Assembly: GCA_016209995.1 (NCBI GenBank)
Contig: JACQVC010000522.1
Span: forward strand, 1 to 12,722
DNA length: 12,722 bases
Direction: 5' to 3'
DNA from: Gemmatimonadota bacterium
GTDB taxonomy: Bacteria > Gemmatimonadota > Gemmatimonadetes > Longimicrobiales > Gaopeijiaceae
Under the pieces are notes generated by a model. It was not told the DNA's origin. It ran no database searches and was given only the letters and a program-made list of their open reading frames with translations. Within the stretch, counting starts at the first letter, position 1, and every line of letters begins with the position of its first letter. Positions 1-7,561 of this stretch are shown one piece after another. Both the position numbers and the translations under genes were made by a program.

Positions 1-837
1 ATCGATCTCGAGGATCTCGTCCGACTTGTTGCACGCGATGTAGACGCGGCTGCCAGCGGCCGAGGGCTGAGCCCAGGTGGGCGAGCACGTCGCCGCAGGC
101 ATCGGTACCCGGCGCATCGGGTCGCGGGCAGGTCCCGCGTGTTCCGGCGCATGCGCGGCGTCGGCGGCGAGCGGCCCCTCGCGATCCTTCGCGAGGCTGA
201 AGCGCCGCGTGACCTGGAAGGTATGGGTAGCGATCTCGACCAGCTGGTCATCCATCATGCACACGGAGTAGTGGCGCGCGCCGTCCGGGCTGACCCGGCT
301 GCCGTGCGGCATGGTGCAGGTGTCCGGGCGCGCGACTTCCGTGTGGGTGGGCGTGTAGACGACCGAGACGGAAGAGGGGACCATCTCGCCGTGCAGGTTG
401 AAGTTCACGATGAAGGCGTAGAGCCCATCGGGCGTGACATCGAGCGAGGCGGGGAAGTAACCGAGGAAGATGCCCGGTCCGGCGAGCGTATCGGGGCCCA
501 GCGCGTACCTCCAATACTTGCCGTCGGGCGAGCCGTGCCCGGTGGTCATGTGGAGGTAACGCCCGTCGCGGGAGATCTGGAGCCCGTGCGGCCCTTCGGT
601 TTCGCCGGCCGATTCGCCGACGGGGATGGTCTTCTCGACGACGGCTCCGTCCGTCCCGAAGCGGACCTTATGGATGAGATCGGCGGACTCGGCGCCCACG
701 TAGACCCAGTAGTGGTAGGTGGGTGGCTCGGGCGCCGGGCTGGCGGACTGGGGCTGCGCGGTCAGCGGCCCGGCGGCGAGGGCGGCGCCGGACAGGCGGC
801 ACAACCACTTGCGGGGGTCAAATCCTGGGATCATCAT
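1..837 (-). CDS. Exported YncE-like beta-propeller protein (partial, C-terminus beyond left edge)
   Basis: Reading the minus strand from an ATG at 837 gives 279 codons with no stop before the window edge, so the C-terminus is missing. Residues 1-28 look like a signal peptide: basic residues at 9-14, a hydrophobic stretch rich in Ala/Leu/Gly, and a plausible cut near LTA-QP. A Pro/Ala/Ser-rich linker follows, then at least four beta-propeller-like blades with the recurring pattern of xSxDGRYxxxT, VTPDGLYAFIV, VSPDGARHYSV and GSRVYIACNKSDEI. This pattern is typical of YncE/cytochrome-D1-like and Lactonase-type seven-bladed propellers. No catalytic signature is visible, so only an extracytoplasmic binding or scaffold role can be suggested. 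The start could also be the adjacent ATG at 834, and there is no clear Shine-Dalgarno. The gene is divergent from the broken LVIVD remnant, so its promoter must lie inside that remnant. Confidence 0.8.
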   Translation of the reverse strand, partial: MMIPGFDPRKWLCRLSGAALAAGPLTAQPQSASPAPEPPTYHYWVYVGAESADLIHKVRFGTDGAVVEKTIPVGESAGETEGPHGLQISRDGRYLHMTTGHGSPDGKYWRYALGPDTLAGPGIFLGYFPASLDVTPDGLYAFIVNFNLHGEMVPSSVSVVYTPTHTEVARPDTCTMPHGSRVSPDGARHYSVCMMDDQLVEIATHTFQVTRRFSLAKDREGPLAADAAHAPEHAGPARDPMRRVPMPAATCSPTWAQPSAAGSRVYIACNKSDEILEID

Positions 838-862
838 GACCCAGCTACGAGGTCCGTAATGC

Positions 863-1274
863 GTGTGGGAGGGTACGAACTACCAGCTCAATACGCCCGG
901 CGGCGTACCGCAGACTTCGGCAGGCTACACGCACATTATCGACTTCACGGACCCGACGGCACCGCAGAACATCGCGAAGTATCATCAGGAGGAGTTCGGG
1001 TCGCACGACATCATCGTAGAAGACGATGTGATTGTATCAGGCTCACTATGATGGCGGGTTGCGCGTGGTGGACGTGTCGGGCCAGTTGATCGGGAACCTG
1101 GCGGAGCAGCGACGCGAGATGGCCGTGTTCAAGCCGTTCGACCCGAACGGGTATACGGCGAATGCGTCGTTCGTGATGAACGCGATGCCGTGGAAGGGGC
1201 ACATTCTGTTCACGGATTTCAACAGCGGGCTGTGGTCCGCGAAGCTGGAGCCGAAGGCCGAACTCATCCCGTGA
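863..1274 (+). pseudogene. C-terminal remnant of an LVIVD-repeat protein, frameshifted
   Basis: Two overlapping reading frames encode one continuous protein end. The first (863-1030) gives a segment with AGYTHIIDFTDPTAP and FGSHDIIVEDDV. The second (1032-1274) gives LYQAHYDGGLRVVDVSG, then WKGHILFTDFNSGLW, and stops at TGA 1272-1274. Dropping the single A at 1031 joins them as EDDV-LYQAHYDGGL. This matches the usual LVIVD-family tail, in which a GSH...VEDDVLY stretch leads into a GLRVVDVSGEL stretch and ends in HKGHIFFSDxNSGLW. A stop at 857-859 closes the first frame upstream, and the N-terminal repeats expected of this family (several hundred residues) are absent. The piece therefore looks like a 5'-truncated, frameshifted relic. 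A sequencing or assembly indel could explain the frameshift but not the missing 5' part. Confidence 0.8.
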
Positions 1275-1316
1275 GGGGCGCGCCGGCCGGTCCGCATGGG
1301 CTCGGCCGTGGCGCCC

Positions 1317-1324
1317 AAAGGAGG
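1317..1324 (+). promoter_or_regulatory. Strong Shine-Dalgarno of the membrane protein gene
   Basis: AAAGGAGG lies five bases before the ATG at 1330. This favours that start over the in-frame ATG at 1342 and shows the gene is translated independently of the broken gene upstream. Confidence 0.75.
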
Positions 1325-1329
1325 CAGCG

Positions 1330-1899
1330 ATGGTCCCGCTGATGTCGTTGTGGCTTCCGATCCTGCTGTCGGCGGTGCTCGTCTTCGTGGCCAGCTCCAT
1401 CATCCACATGTTCTTGCCGTACCACAAGAACGACTTCGGCAAGGTGCCCAGCGAAGATGAGGTGATGGCCGCGCTCGGCCGCTTCTCGATCCCTCCCGGT
1501 GAGTATATGATCCCTCGTCCGGCCAGCGCCGAAGCGATGAAGTCGCCGGAGTTCATCGAGAAGGTGAAGCGCGGCCCGGTCGCCATGCTGACCGTCATGC
1601 CGCCGATACCGAGCGGCACGCCTTCGATGACCTCGAATCTGATACAGTGGTTCCTCTACTGCGTGGTCGTGAGTATCTTCGCCGCGTACGTGGCCAGCCG
1701 CGCCGTCGGGCCGGGCGCAGAATATCTGACGGTCTTTCGCTTCGCGGGCACGGTCGCGTTCGCCGGATACACGCTGGCCCTGTACCAGCAGTCGATCTGG
1801 TACCACCACGCCTGGAGCACCGCGCTCAAGCAGACGTTCGACGGGCTGGTCTACGGGCTGCTGACGGCGGGCGCGTTCGGGTGGCTGTGGCCGACGTGA
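1330..1899 (+). CDS. Uncharacterised four-helix membrane protein
   Basis: The 189-residue product starts at an ATG with an ideal ribosome site. Hydrophobic segments are visible at about residues 5-27, 104-123, 131-153 and 168-187. A soluble stretch of about 75 residues sits between the first and second, containing PPGEYMIPRP and a GPVAMLTVMPP segment. Histidines cluster at the membrane edges: SSIIHMFLPYHKNDF after helix 1 and WYHHAW before the last helix. I recognise the general pattern from uncharacterised proteins of Gemmatimonadota and Acidobacteriota but know no function. The histidine pairs could bind metal or haem, which is only a guess. It lies between a surface-protein relic and mtnA, with 25 bases to mtnA, and no partner is evident from context. 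Confidence 0.85.
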   Translation: MVPLMSLWLPILLSAVLVFVASSIIHMFLPYHKNDFGKVPSEDEVMAALGRFSIPPGEYMIPRPASAEAMKSPEFIEKVKRGPVAMLTVMPPIPSGTPSMTSNLIQWFLYCVVVSIFAAYVASRAVGPGAEYLTVFRFAGTVAFAGYTLALYQQSIWYHHAWSTALKQTFDGLVYGLLTAGAFGWLWPT

Positions 1900-1924
1900 C
1901 GGGCGGTTGACGTAGGGTCGCGCG

Positions 1925-3016
1925 TTGGCCGAGGTACGCGTCCCCCAGGCGGTTCGCTGGGCGTCCGCTGGCGCCGCGCTCGAGATCATCGACCAGACGC
2001 GCCTACCGGAAAACACGACGTACCTGCGGCTGGGCTCAGCTGTGGAGACTGCCGCGGCGATCCGCGAGATGCGGGTGCGCGGCGCGCCCGCAATCGGCAT
2101 CGCCGCGGCCATGGGTCTGGCGGTGGAGATGGGGCGGCTGGCGCGAAGTGGGGTCCCGCTCGGGGCGGAGGCCTTCCAGGAAGCCCACGCGCTTCTTCGT
2201 TCTACGCGTCCTACCGGGCACAACCTCAGCTGGGCGCTCGAGCGCATGCGCTGCGCGTATGCGCGGTGCGCGGGCGCTGCGGCCGCGGAGGTCGTGGCTG
2301 CGCTGAGGGCCGAGGCCGACGCGATCGCCGCAGAGGACCGGCTCGCCTGCCGGCGGATCGGAGAGCTGGGCTTCGAGCTGCTTCCGCCCGAGGGGGCCAC
2401 GGTCTACACGCATTGCAACGCCGGCGCCCTGGCCACCGGCGGCATCGGCACGGCCGTCGCACCGATCTACGTCGCGCGCGAGCGGGGCGTCCCCGTGCGA
2501 GTCATCGTGGGCGAGACGCGACCTCTGCTGCAGGGTTCGCGTCTCACGGCATGGGAGCTTTCACAGGCGGGCGTCGATGTGACCGTCGTGGCGGATTCGG
2601 TCGCGGCGAGCTTGATGAAGGAAGGCCGGGTGAACCTGGTGATCACAGGGGCGGACCGGATCGCGGCGAACGGCGACGTGGCGAACAAGATCGGCACGTA
2701 CGGGCTGGCTGTGCTGGCCGGCCATCACGGGATTCCTTTCTATGTAGCCGCACCCGTGTCGACGATCGACCCTGCGACTCGCAACGGCGGCCGGATTCCC
2801 GTCGAGCAGCGTGATGCCGCAGAGGTCCGCCAGGGATGCGGAGCCGTGACGGCGCCGCGCGAGGTAGCGATCGCGAACCCCGCATTTGATGTGACGCCGG
2901 CCGGGTTCATCACGGCGATCGTGACCGAGAGGGGAGTCCTGCGGCCCCCGTACTCCGCGGGGATCGCTGAGGTCGCAGGGCAAGGGGAAGGAAGCCGTCC
3001 GCTTGAATCAGGATAA
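1925..3016 (+). CDS. mtnA: S-methyl-5-thioribose-1-phosphate isomerase
   Basis: MtnA interconverts methylthioribose-1-phosphate (aldose) and methylthioribulose-1-phosphate (ketose) in the cytoplasmic methionine salvage pathway. It belongs to the eIF2B-alpha/beta/delta-like superfamily. The 363-residue product carries all hallmark segments: RGAPAIGIAAA (52-62), THCNAGALATGG (162-173) with catalytic Cys164, and ITGADRIAANGDVANKIGTY (240-259) with catalytic Asp244. These correspond to Cys160 and Asp240 of the Bacillus enzyme. The TTG start is the first start after an in-frame stop at 1913-1915 and gives the normal N-terminus leading to IIDQTRLP. No strong ribosome site precedes it. No other methionine salvage gene is in the window. 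A role in 5-deoxyribose or methylthioadenosine-shunt chemistry instead of full salvage therefore cannot be excluded. The C-terminal tail overlaps the start of glpK by 14 bases. Confidence 0.93.
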   Translation: MAEVRVPQAVRWASAGAALEIIDQTRLPENTTYLRLGSAVETAAAIREMRVRGAPAIGIAAAMGLAVEMGRLARSGVPLGAEAFQEAHALLRSTRPTGHNLSWALERMRCAYARCAGAAAAEVVAALRAEADAIAAEDRLACRRIGELGFELLPPEGATVYTHCNAGALATGGIGTAVAPIYVARERGVPVRVIVGETRPLLQGSRLTAWELSQAGVDVTVVADSVAASLMKEGRVNLVITGADRIAANGDVANKIGTYGLAVLAGHHGIPFYVAAPVSTIDPATRNGGRIPVEQRDAAEVRQGCGAVTAPREVAIANPAFDVTPAGFITAIVTERGVLRPPYSAGIAEVAGQGEGSRPLESG

Positions 3017-4517
3017 AGCCGTCCTCGCCATCGACCAGGGGACGACCGGTACGACGTGCCTCGTCATCAGGGCCGACGGGCAGGTGCTGGGACGCGGCTA
3101 TTCGGAGTTTACCCAGCATTTTCCGCGGCCGGGCTGGGTCGAGCACGACGCCGAGGAGATCTGGGAGGTGACGAGGCGGGTGGCGCGCGGCGCCGTGGAG
3201 CGGGCCGGCGTGGAGATCACGGCCATCGGGATCACGAACCGGCGCGAGACCGTGGTCGTGTGGGAGCGTGCGAGCGGGCGTCCGGTGCATCGCGCCATCG
3301 TCTGGCAGGATCGGCGCACGGCCGAGATCTGCCGGGAGCTGAAAGAAGCGGGTCACGAGGAGCGGGTTCGGCGGAAGACAGGGCTGGTGCTGGACCCGTA
3401 CTTCAGCGGCACGAAGCTGACGTGGCTCTTCCGGGAGGAGCCGGAGCTGCGCCGGCGGGCGGAGCGCGGCGAGCTGGCGGCCGGCACCGTCGACGCATGG
3501 CTCATCTACCGGCTCACGGGCGGGCGCGCGCACGCGACCGAGCACACGAACGCGTCACGCACGCTCCTCTACGACCTCTACTCCCGCGGTTGGGATGACG
3601 AGCTTCTGGCTCTCCTCGAGGTTCCTCGTGCCATCCTTCCGGAAGTCAGACCGAGCAGCGGAGTCTTCGGCATCGCGGCAGCGGACGCGCTCGGGTTCGA
3701 GGCGCCGGTCGCGGGCGCCGCCGGCGATCAGCAGGCGGCGCTCTTCGGGCAGGGGTGCTGGCAGCCCGGGCTGGCGAAGAACACGTACGGTACAGGCGCC
3801 TTTCTCCTGCTCTACCTGGGCGGCGAGCCGGTCCCTTCCCGCCACGGGCTGCTCACGACCGCCGCCTGCGACGCGAAGGGGCAGCCTGCTTACGCGCTCG
3901 AGGGCTCGGTCTTCATTGCGGGCGCGGCGATCCAGTGGCTGCGCGACGGTCTGGGCGTCATCCGCTCGGCGGGCGAGGCGGAGGGGCTGGCGAAGTCGCT
4001 GGCGGGGAATGACGGCGTTTACTTCGTTCCCGCGTTCGTGGGTCTGGGAGCCCCGTACTGGGAGCCCGAGGCGAGGGGCACGATCGTGGGGCTCACGCGT
4101 GGCACGACCCGTGCACACCTGGTGCGAGCCGCGCTCGAAGCCATGGCCTACAGCACGCTGGACGTGCTCAAGGCGATGGAGGCCGATGCCGGAGTGCCGG
4201 TCGCCGAGCTGCGCGTCGATGGCGGCGCATCCGCGAACGATTGGCTCATGCAGTTGCAGGCCGGTGTGCTGGGTGTTCCAGTGCGCCGTCCGGCCGTCGT
4301 GGAAACCACGGCGCTGGGCGCTGCGGCGCTCGCGGGGCTGGCAACGGGTGTATGGGACAGCGGCCAGGCGTTCCTGGATACGCAGGCCGGGTCTCAGGGC
4401 TTCGAGCCGCTGCTCGACGGCGGCGAACGCGAGGCGCTCATAGAGGGATGGCGCAGAGCGGTGAGGGCAGCGCGAGTTTGGAGCGAGCGCAGCGGCGGGG
4501 CTCGTCCTGACGGCTGA
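3003..4517 (+). CDS. glpK: Glycerol kinase
   Basis: GlpK phosphorylates glycerol to sn-glycerol-3-phosphate using ATP, feeding glycolysis and phospholipid synthesis. It is a FGGY-family kinase of the actin-like ATPase fold. The 504-residue length is standard. Visible motifs are the phosphate-1 loop AIDQGTTGTT (9-18), NRRET (79-83), WQDRR (101-105), DPYFSGTK (131-138), AGDQQAALFGQ (240-250), and the adenosine motif region VDGGASANDWLMQ (405-417). Glycerol ligands are present as Arg81-Glu82, Trp101, Tyr133, Asp242 (catalytic base) and Gln243. The loop before GDQQ (219-237) has no His, so the PTS-type His activation known in Firmicutes is not expected. The TTG start at 3003 lies inside the end of mtnA with a purine-rich stretch upstream (GGGGAAGGAAG), suggesting translational coupling. 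No glpF, glpD or glpR is adjacent. Confidence 0.96.
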   Translation: MNQDKAVLAIDQGTTGTTCLVIRADGQVLGRGYSEFTQHFPRPGWVEHDAEEIWEVTRRVARGAVERAGVEITAIGITNRRETVVVWERASGRPVHRAIVWQDRRTAEICRELKEAGHEERVRRKTGLVLDPYFSGTKLTWLFREEPELRRRAERGELAAGTVDAWLIYRLTGGRAHATEHTNASRTLLYDLYSRGWDDELLALLEVPRAILPEVRPSSGVFGIAAADALGFEAPVAGAAGDQQAALFGQGCWQPGLAKNTYGTGAFLLLYLGGEPVPSRHGLLTTAACDAKGQPAYALEGSVFIAGAAIQWLRDGLGVIRSAGEAEGLAKSLAGNDGVYFVPAFVGLGAPYWEPEARGTIVGLTRGTTRAHLVRAALEAMAYSTLDVLKAMEADAGVPVAELRVDGGASANDWLMQLQAGVLGVPVRRPAVVETTALGAAALAGLATGVWDSGQAFLDTQAGSQGFEPLLDGGEREALIEGWRRAVRAARVWSERSGGARPDG

Positions 4518-4539
4518 GACACCGGACGTTGAGACACCT

Positions 4540-5034
4540 GTGCGTGCCAGTGGGGACATTCCGACCCGCATCGGCGTGATCGGCGGGAGCCAGTGCTCAG
4601 CCGAGGAATACGCGCTGTCGGAAGCAGTCGGGCGGAACATCGCGAACGCGGGCGGTGTCCTGGTGTGTGGGGGGCTCGGTGGGGTGATGGAGGCCGCGGC
4701 GCGCGGCGCGCGTGAGGCGGGCGGTCTCACCGTGGGGATCCTGCCGGGGACGGACGCCGAGGATGCGAACCTCTGGATCCAGCTTCCGCTGCCGACCGGC
4801 ATGGGCGAGGGCCGCAACGTTCTGGTCGTGCGGGCGGCGCAGGCCCTTATCTCGGTGGCGGGCGAGTGGGGTACGCTCTCCGAGATCGCACTCGCGCGAC
4901 GGATCGGAGTGCCCGTGATTGCCCTGGGTCGGCTTCCCGTCTCCGGGCTGGACGTCGAGCTGGCGGAATCGCCGGAGCAGGCTGTGGACTGGGCGATGGC
5001 GCTGGCCGTGCGGGCTGGGCGCACATCGCCTTAG
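4540..5034 (+). CDS. TIGR00725-family LOG-like Rossmann nucleotide-binding protein
   Basis: The 164-residue product has the shape of the TIGR00725 branch of the LOG / 'lysine decarboxylase-like' superfamily. It opens with a beta-strand and Gly turn, IGVIGGSQ (11-18), followed by LVCGGLGGVMEAAARGA (41-57), ILPG (67-70), GMGEGRNVLVV (88-98) and the phosphate-binding loop GEWGTLSEIALA (108-119). LOG enzymes release cytokinin-type bases from nucleotide monophosphates and use a PGGxGTxxE motif. Here the first part is changed to AGEW while GT and Glu115 remain, as is usual in this branch, whose substrate is unknown. The GTG start at 4540 is the first start after the in-frame stop at 4462. It lies 22 bases after the glpK stop, consistent with co-transcription with mtnA and glpK. 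Confidence 0.85.
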   Translation: MRASGDIPTRIGVIGGSQCSAEEYALSEAVGRNIANAGGVLVCGGLGGVMEAAARGAREAGGLTVGILPGTDAEDANLWIQLPLPTGMGEGRNVLVVRAAQALISVAGEWGTLSEIALARRIGVPVIALGRLPVSGLDVELAESPEQAVDWAMALAVRAGRTSP

Positions 5035-5043
5035 GGCGGGTGC

Positions 5044-5054
5044 ATAGCTATATT
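5044..5054 (+). promoter_or_regulatory. Possible -10 region ahead of the ccm operon
   Basis: The 60 bases between the LOG-like gene and ccmE contain an AT-rich island in otherwise GC-rich sequence. It includes the 8-base palindrome ATAGCTAT (5044-5051) overlapping TATATT (5049-5054), one mismatch from a sigma-70 -10 hexamer. No convincing -35 hexamer is visible at 16-18 bases upstream, so this is a weak call. The position is right for an operon promoter because all later ccm junctions are overlapping or nearly so. Confidence 0.3.
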
Positions 5055-5094
5055 CAGAGCGGATTTCCACAAGGCAGGAGGGATCGAGCAGACC

Positions 5095-5517
5095 ATGAAG
5101 AAACGGGCGCGTTTCCTGATCGGCGTTGCCGTGGTCGCCGTGGCCGTCGGCTACCTCATGTGGACCGGCGCACGCGAGACGATGGTGTACTATCTCACGC
5201 CGGGCGAGCTGATGGCCAAGGTGTCGACCGACCCGACCTTCCGCGACATGGGCGTGAAGGTGGGTGCCCGCGTGGTTCCCGGCAGCCTGGTAGCGGATAC
5301 GAAGAACCTCCACTACCGCTTCGAGGTCATGGACATCGAGACGGGCACGACGCGGTTCCCTGTGTCCTACGAGGGCGCGCTGCCGGACACCTTCACCGAG
5401 AACGGCGACGTCGTGGTTGAGGGTCGCATCCGCGAGGACGGGGTCTTCGTGGCGATGAGCGTCCTCACGAAGTGCGGCAGCCGTTACGAGGCGGCTCCGG
5501 AAGAGTTCGCCCGGTGA
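5095..5517 (+). CDS. ccmE: Cytochrome c maturation haem chaperone CcmE, CxxxY type
   Basis: CcmE is the periplasmic, membrane-anchored OB-fold protein that covalently holds haem and passes it to CcmF. The 140-residue product has a basic N-terminus, one helix (about 7-23), then a beta-rich domain with the family patterns YYLTPGEL (32-39), GxRVVPGSLV (58-66), FPVSYEGALPDTF (88-100) and VVVEGRI (106-112). The haem-attachment segment reads LTKCGSRYEA, so Cys127 replaces the His of the classical HxxxY motif (His130 in E. coli) and Tyr131 is kept. This is the CxxxY variant known from Desulfovibrio and archaeal-type systems. AGGAGGG lies 12 bases before the ATG, a rather long spacing. The stop overlaps the ccmF start as GTGA. 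Confidence 0.95.
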   Translation: MKKRARFLIGVAVVAVAVGYLMWTGARETMVYYLTPGELMAKVSTDPTFRDMGVKVGARVVPGSLVADTKNLHYRFEVMDIETGTTRFPVSYEGALPDTFTENGDVVVEGRIREDGVFVAMSVLTKCGSRYEAAPEEFAR

Positions 5518-7559
5518 CGGTTCTCGGCGAATATGCGCTGTGGATCGCGCTGCCCATTTCCCTATGGGGGGCGGTCCTGGGGTTCGCGGGCGGCGCGACT
5601 CGCCGGGGCGAGATGGTGCTCTCCTCGGAGCGCAGCGTCTTCGTGGTGTTCGCGCTCCTCTGCGTCGCCTCTGCGGGGATCATTGCCTCCTTCCTGGGTG
5701 ACCACTTCGAGTACTGGTACGTAGCCAACTACTCGAACCGGGACCTGGCGACGTTCTTCAAGGTGTCGGGTCTCTGGGCCGGGCAGCGCGGCTCTCTGGT
5801 TTTCTGGGCGCTCCTCCTCGCGCTCTTCTCCAGTGTGACGGTCCTCCTGAACTCGCGGCGCAACCGTGAGTTCATGCCGTACGTGTCGGGCGTTTTCCTG
5901 ACCATCCTGGCGTTCTTCCTGGTGGTCGTACTCTTTGCGGCGAACCCGTTCGAGCGGCTGCCGTTCGCGCCGGCGGACGGGCTGGGGATGAACCCGCAGC
6001 TGCAGACATATTGGATGACGATTCACCCGCCGACGCTGTACCTCGGCTTCACGGCGTTCTCGGTTCCGTTCGCGTTCGCGGTGGCGGCGCTGTTGTCGGG
6101 ACGTTTGGACGGGCACTGGCTGGTAACGACGCGGCGGTGGACGCTGGCGAGCTGGTTCTTCCTGGCGAACGGGATCATCTTCGGCATGCACTGGGCCTAC
6201 GAGGAGCTGGGATGGGGCGGCTACTGGTTCTGGGACCCCGTGGAGAACGCCTCGCTGCTGCCCTGGCTGACGGCCACTGCCTATCTGCATTCCGTGATGA
6301 TCCAGGAGAACCGCGGCATGTTGAAGATGTGGAACATGTCGCTCGTGGTTCTCACGTTTCTGCTAACCATCTTCGCCACGTTTCTCACGCGCTCGGGCCT
6401 GATCGAGTCGGTGCACTCGTTCGTGCAGAACAAGGAGATCGGGTTCATCTTCCTGACGTTCATGGGCGGCGTGACCGCGGTGTGCACGGGCCTTATCATC
6501 TGGCGGAGGGGCTCGCTCCAGAGCGAGAACCACATCCAGTCGTTCCTGTCGCGCGAGGCCGCGTTCCTGGGCAACAACCTCATTCTGCTGGGCGCGGCGT
6601 TTGCCGTGCTGTGGGGCACGCTGTTCCCCCTGATCACCGAGGGCGTGACGGGCCAGCAGATCGCGGTGGGTCCGCCGTTCTTCAATCAGGTCAACATTCC
6701 GATCGGGCTCGTGCTGCTGGCGCTCACGGGGATCGGGCCGGTGATCGCCTGGAGAAAGGCGTCGCGCCGCAACCTGCAGAAGAATTTCACGCTGCCGGTC
6801 GTGGTGGGAGCGGGGGCGGTCACGGGCCTGCTGGTCGCCGGCGGACGCGACGTATACGCGCTGCTCACGTTCGGCATCAGCGCGTTCGTGCTGACGATCA
6901 TCGTGAGGGAGTTCTGGAAGGGGACGCAGGCGAGGTCTCGCACGAGCCGCGAGGGGTTGCCGTCCGCGTTCGTGCGGTTGGTCACGCAGAATCGCCGGCG
7001 CTGGGGCGGCTACATCGTGCACGTCGGCGTCGTGCTCGTATTCGCGGCGTTCGCCGGTCAGTCCTTCGACGTCGAGGTGCAGCACTCGCTCGCTCCGGGT
7101 GAGTCGGCTACCGTCCGCTCGCCGTTCGGACACACGTACACGCTCACGCACCAGGGGCTGTCGTCCTACGACGCGCAGAACATGTTCAAGGTCGTCGCGG
7201 CGCTTAGCCTGAGCCGGGACGGTCGTGACGTCGGAGTGCTCACGTCGGAGAAGCGCTACTACACGACGGCGCAGCAGCCCACCACGGAAGTCGGGATCCG
7301 ATCCAGCGTGTTCGAGGACTTGTATCTGATCCTGGCCGTGGTAGAAGACATCGAGGGCGTCGCGCGGAACGATCCAGCGGCGCAGCGTGCCACGTTCCGG
7401 ATCCTGATTAATCCTCTAGTCGCGTGGATCTGGTACGGCGGGCTGGTGCTTACGGTGGGCGCGCTCATCGCGATCTGGCCGGAAGCGCGCCGGGCGCGGC
7501 GCGCCGAGGCGGTACCGGAGGAGGGCGCGGTGCGGGAAGCGCTCCAGGCTGCGGACTAA
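5514..7559 (+). CDS. ccmF: Cytochrome c haem lyase subunit CcmF
   Basis: CcmF accepts haem from CcmE and ligates it to the CxxCH motif of apocytochromes in the inner membrane. I place the start at the GTG at 5514, overlapping the ccmE stop by four bases (GTGA). This gives a 681-residue protein starting MTVLGEYALWIALP, as CcmF proteins normally do. An upstream in-frame GTG at 5472 would add 14 unconserved residues. The WWD haem-handling domain WGGYWFWDPVENASLLPW is at 234-251. The conserved histidines are His171 (TIHPPTLYLG), His259, His301 (SGLIESVHSF) and His503 (GGYIVHVGVV). They match His173, His261, His303 and His491 of the E. coli protein. There are many membrane helices and a large periplasmic loop near the C-terminus (about 520-640) before a last helix. 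The gene appears complete. Confidence 0.97.
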   Translation: MTVLGEYALWIALPISLWGAVLGFAGGATRRGEMVLSSERSVFVVFALLCVASAGIIASFLGDHFEYWYVANYSNRDLATFFKVSGLWAGQRGSLVFWALLLALFSSVTVLLNSRRNREFMPYVSGVFLTILAFFLVVVLFAANPFERLPFAPADGLGMNPQLQTYWMTIHPPTLYLGFTAFSVPFAFAVAALLSGRLDGHWLVTTRRWTLASWFFLANGIIFGMHWAYEELGWGGYWFWDPVENASLLPWLTATAYLHSVMIQENRGMLKMWNMSLVVLTFLLTIFATFLTRSGLIESVHSFVQNKEIGFIFLTFMGGVTAVCTGLIIWRRGSLQSENHIQSFLSREAAFLGNNLILLGAAFAVLWGTLFPLITEGVTGQQIAVGPPFFNQVNIPIGLVLLALTGIGPVIAWRKASRRNLQKNFTLPVVVGAGAVTGLLVAGGRDVYALLTFGISAFVLTIIVREFWKGTQARSRTSREGLPSAFVRLVTQNRRRWGGYIVHVGVVLVFAAFAGQSFDVEVQHSLAPGESATVRSPFGHTYTLTHQGLSSYDAQNMFKVVAALSLSRDGRDVGVLTSEKRYYTTAQQPTTEVGIRSSVFEDLYLILAVVEDIEGVARNDPAAQRATFRILINPLVAWIWYGGLVLTVGALIAIWPEARRARRAEAVPEEGAVREALQAAD

Positions 7560-7561
7560 TT

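Noticed and set aside
139..1089. Long plus-strand open frame (316 codons) over the left end
   Set aside because: It is low-complexity Arg/Gly/Val-rich translation opposite a minus-strand frame that has a signal peptide and clear propeller blades. It also crosses the LVIVD remnant in a different frame.
1264..2400. Minus-strand open frame of 378 codons
   Set aside because: It is antisense to the membrane protein and mtnA, with Arg/Ser/Ala-rich content typical of GC-rich shadow frames and no recognisable motif.
3555..5024. Minus-strand open frame of 489 codons opposite glpK and the LOG-like gene
   Set aside because: Both plus-strand genes carry full family motifs. The antisense frame is a codon-bias shadow without domains.
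5472..5513. Earlier GTG start for ccmF
   Set aside because: It would add 14 residues read from inside ccmE with no family resemblance. The GTG at 5514 gives the normal N-terminus and a GTGA overlap.
6011..7102. Plus-strand open frame of 363 codons inside ccmF
   Set aside because: It is out of frame with ccmF, which has an intact WWD domain and all conserved histidines across the same bases.
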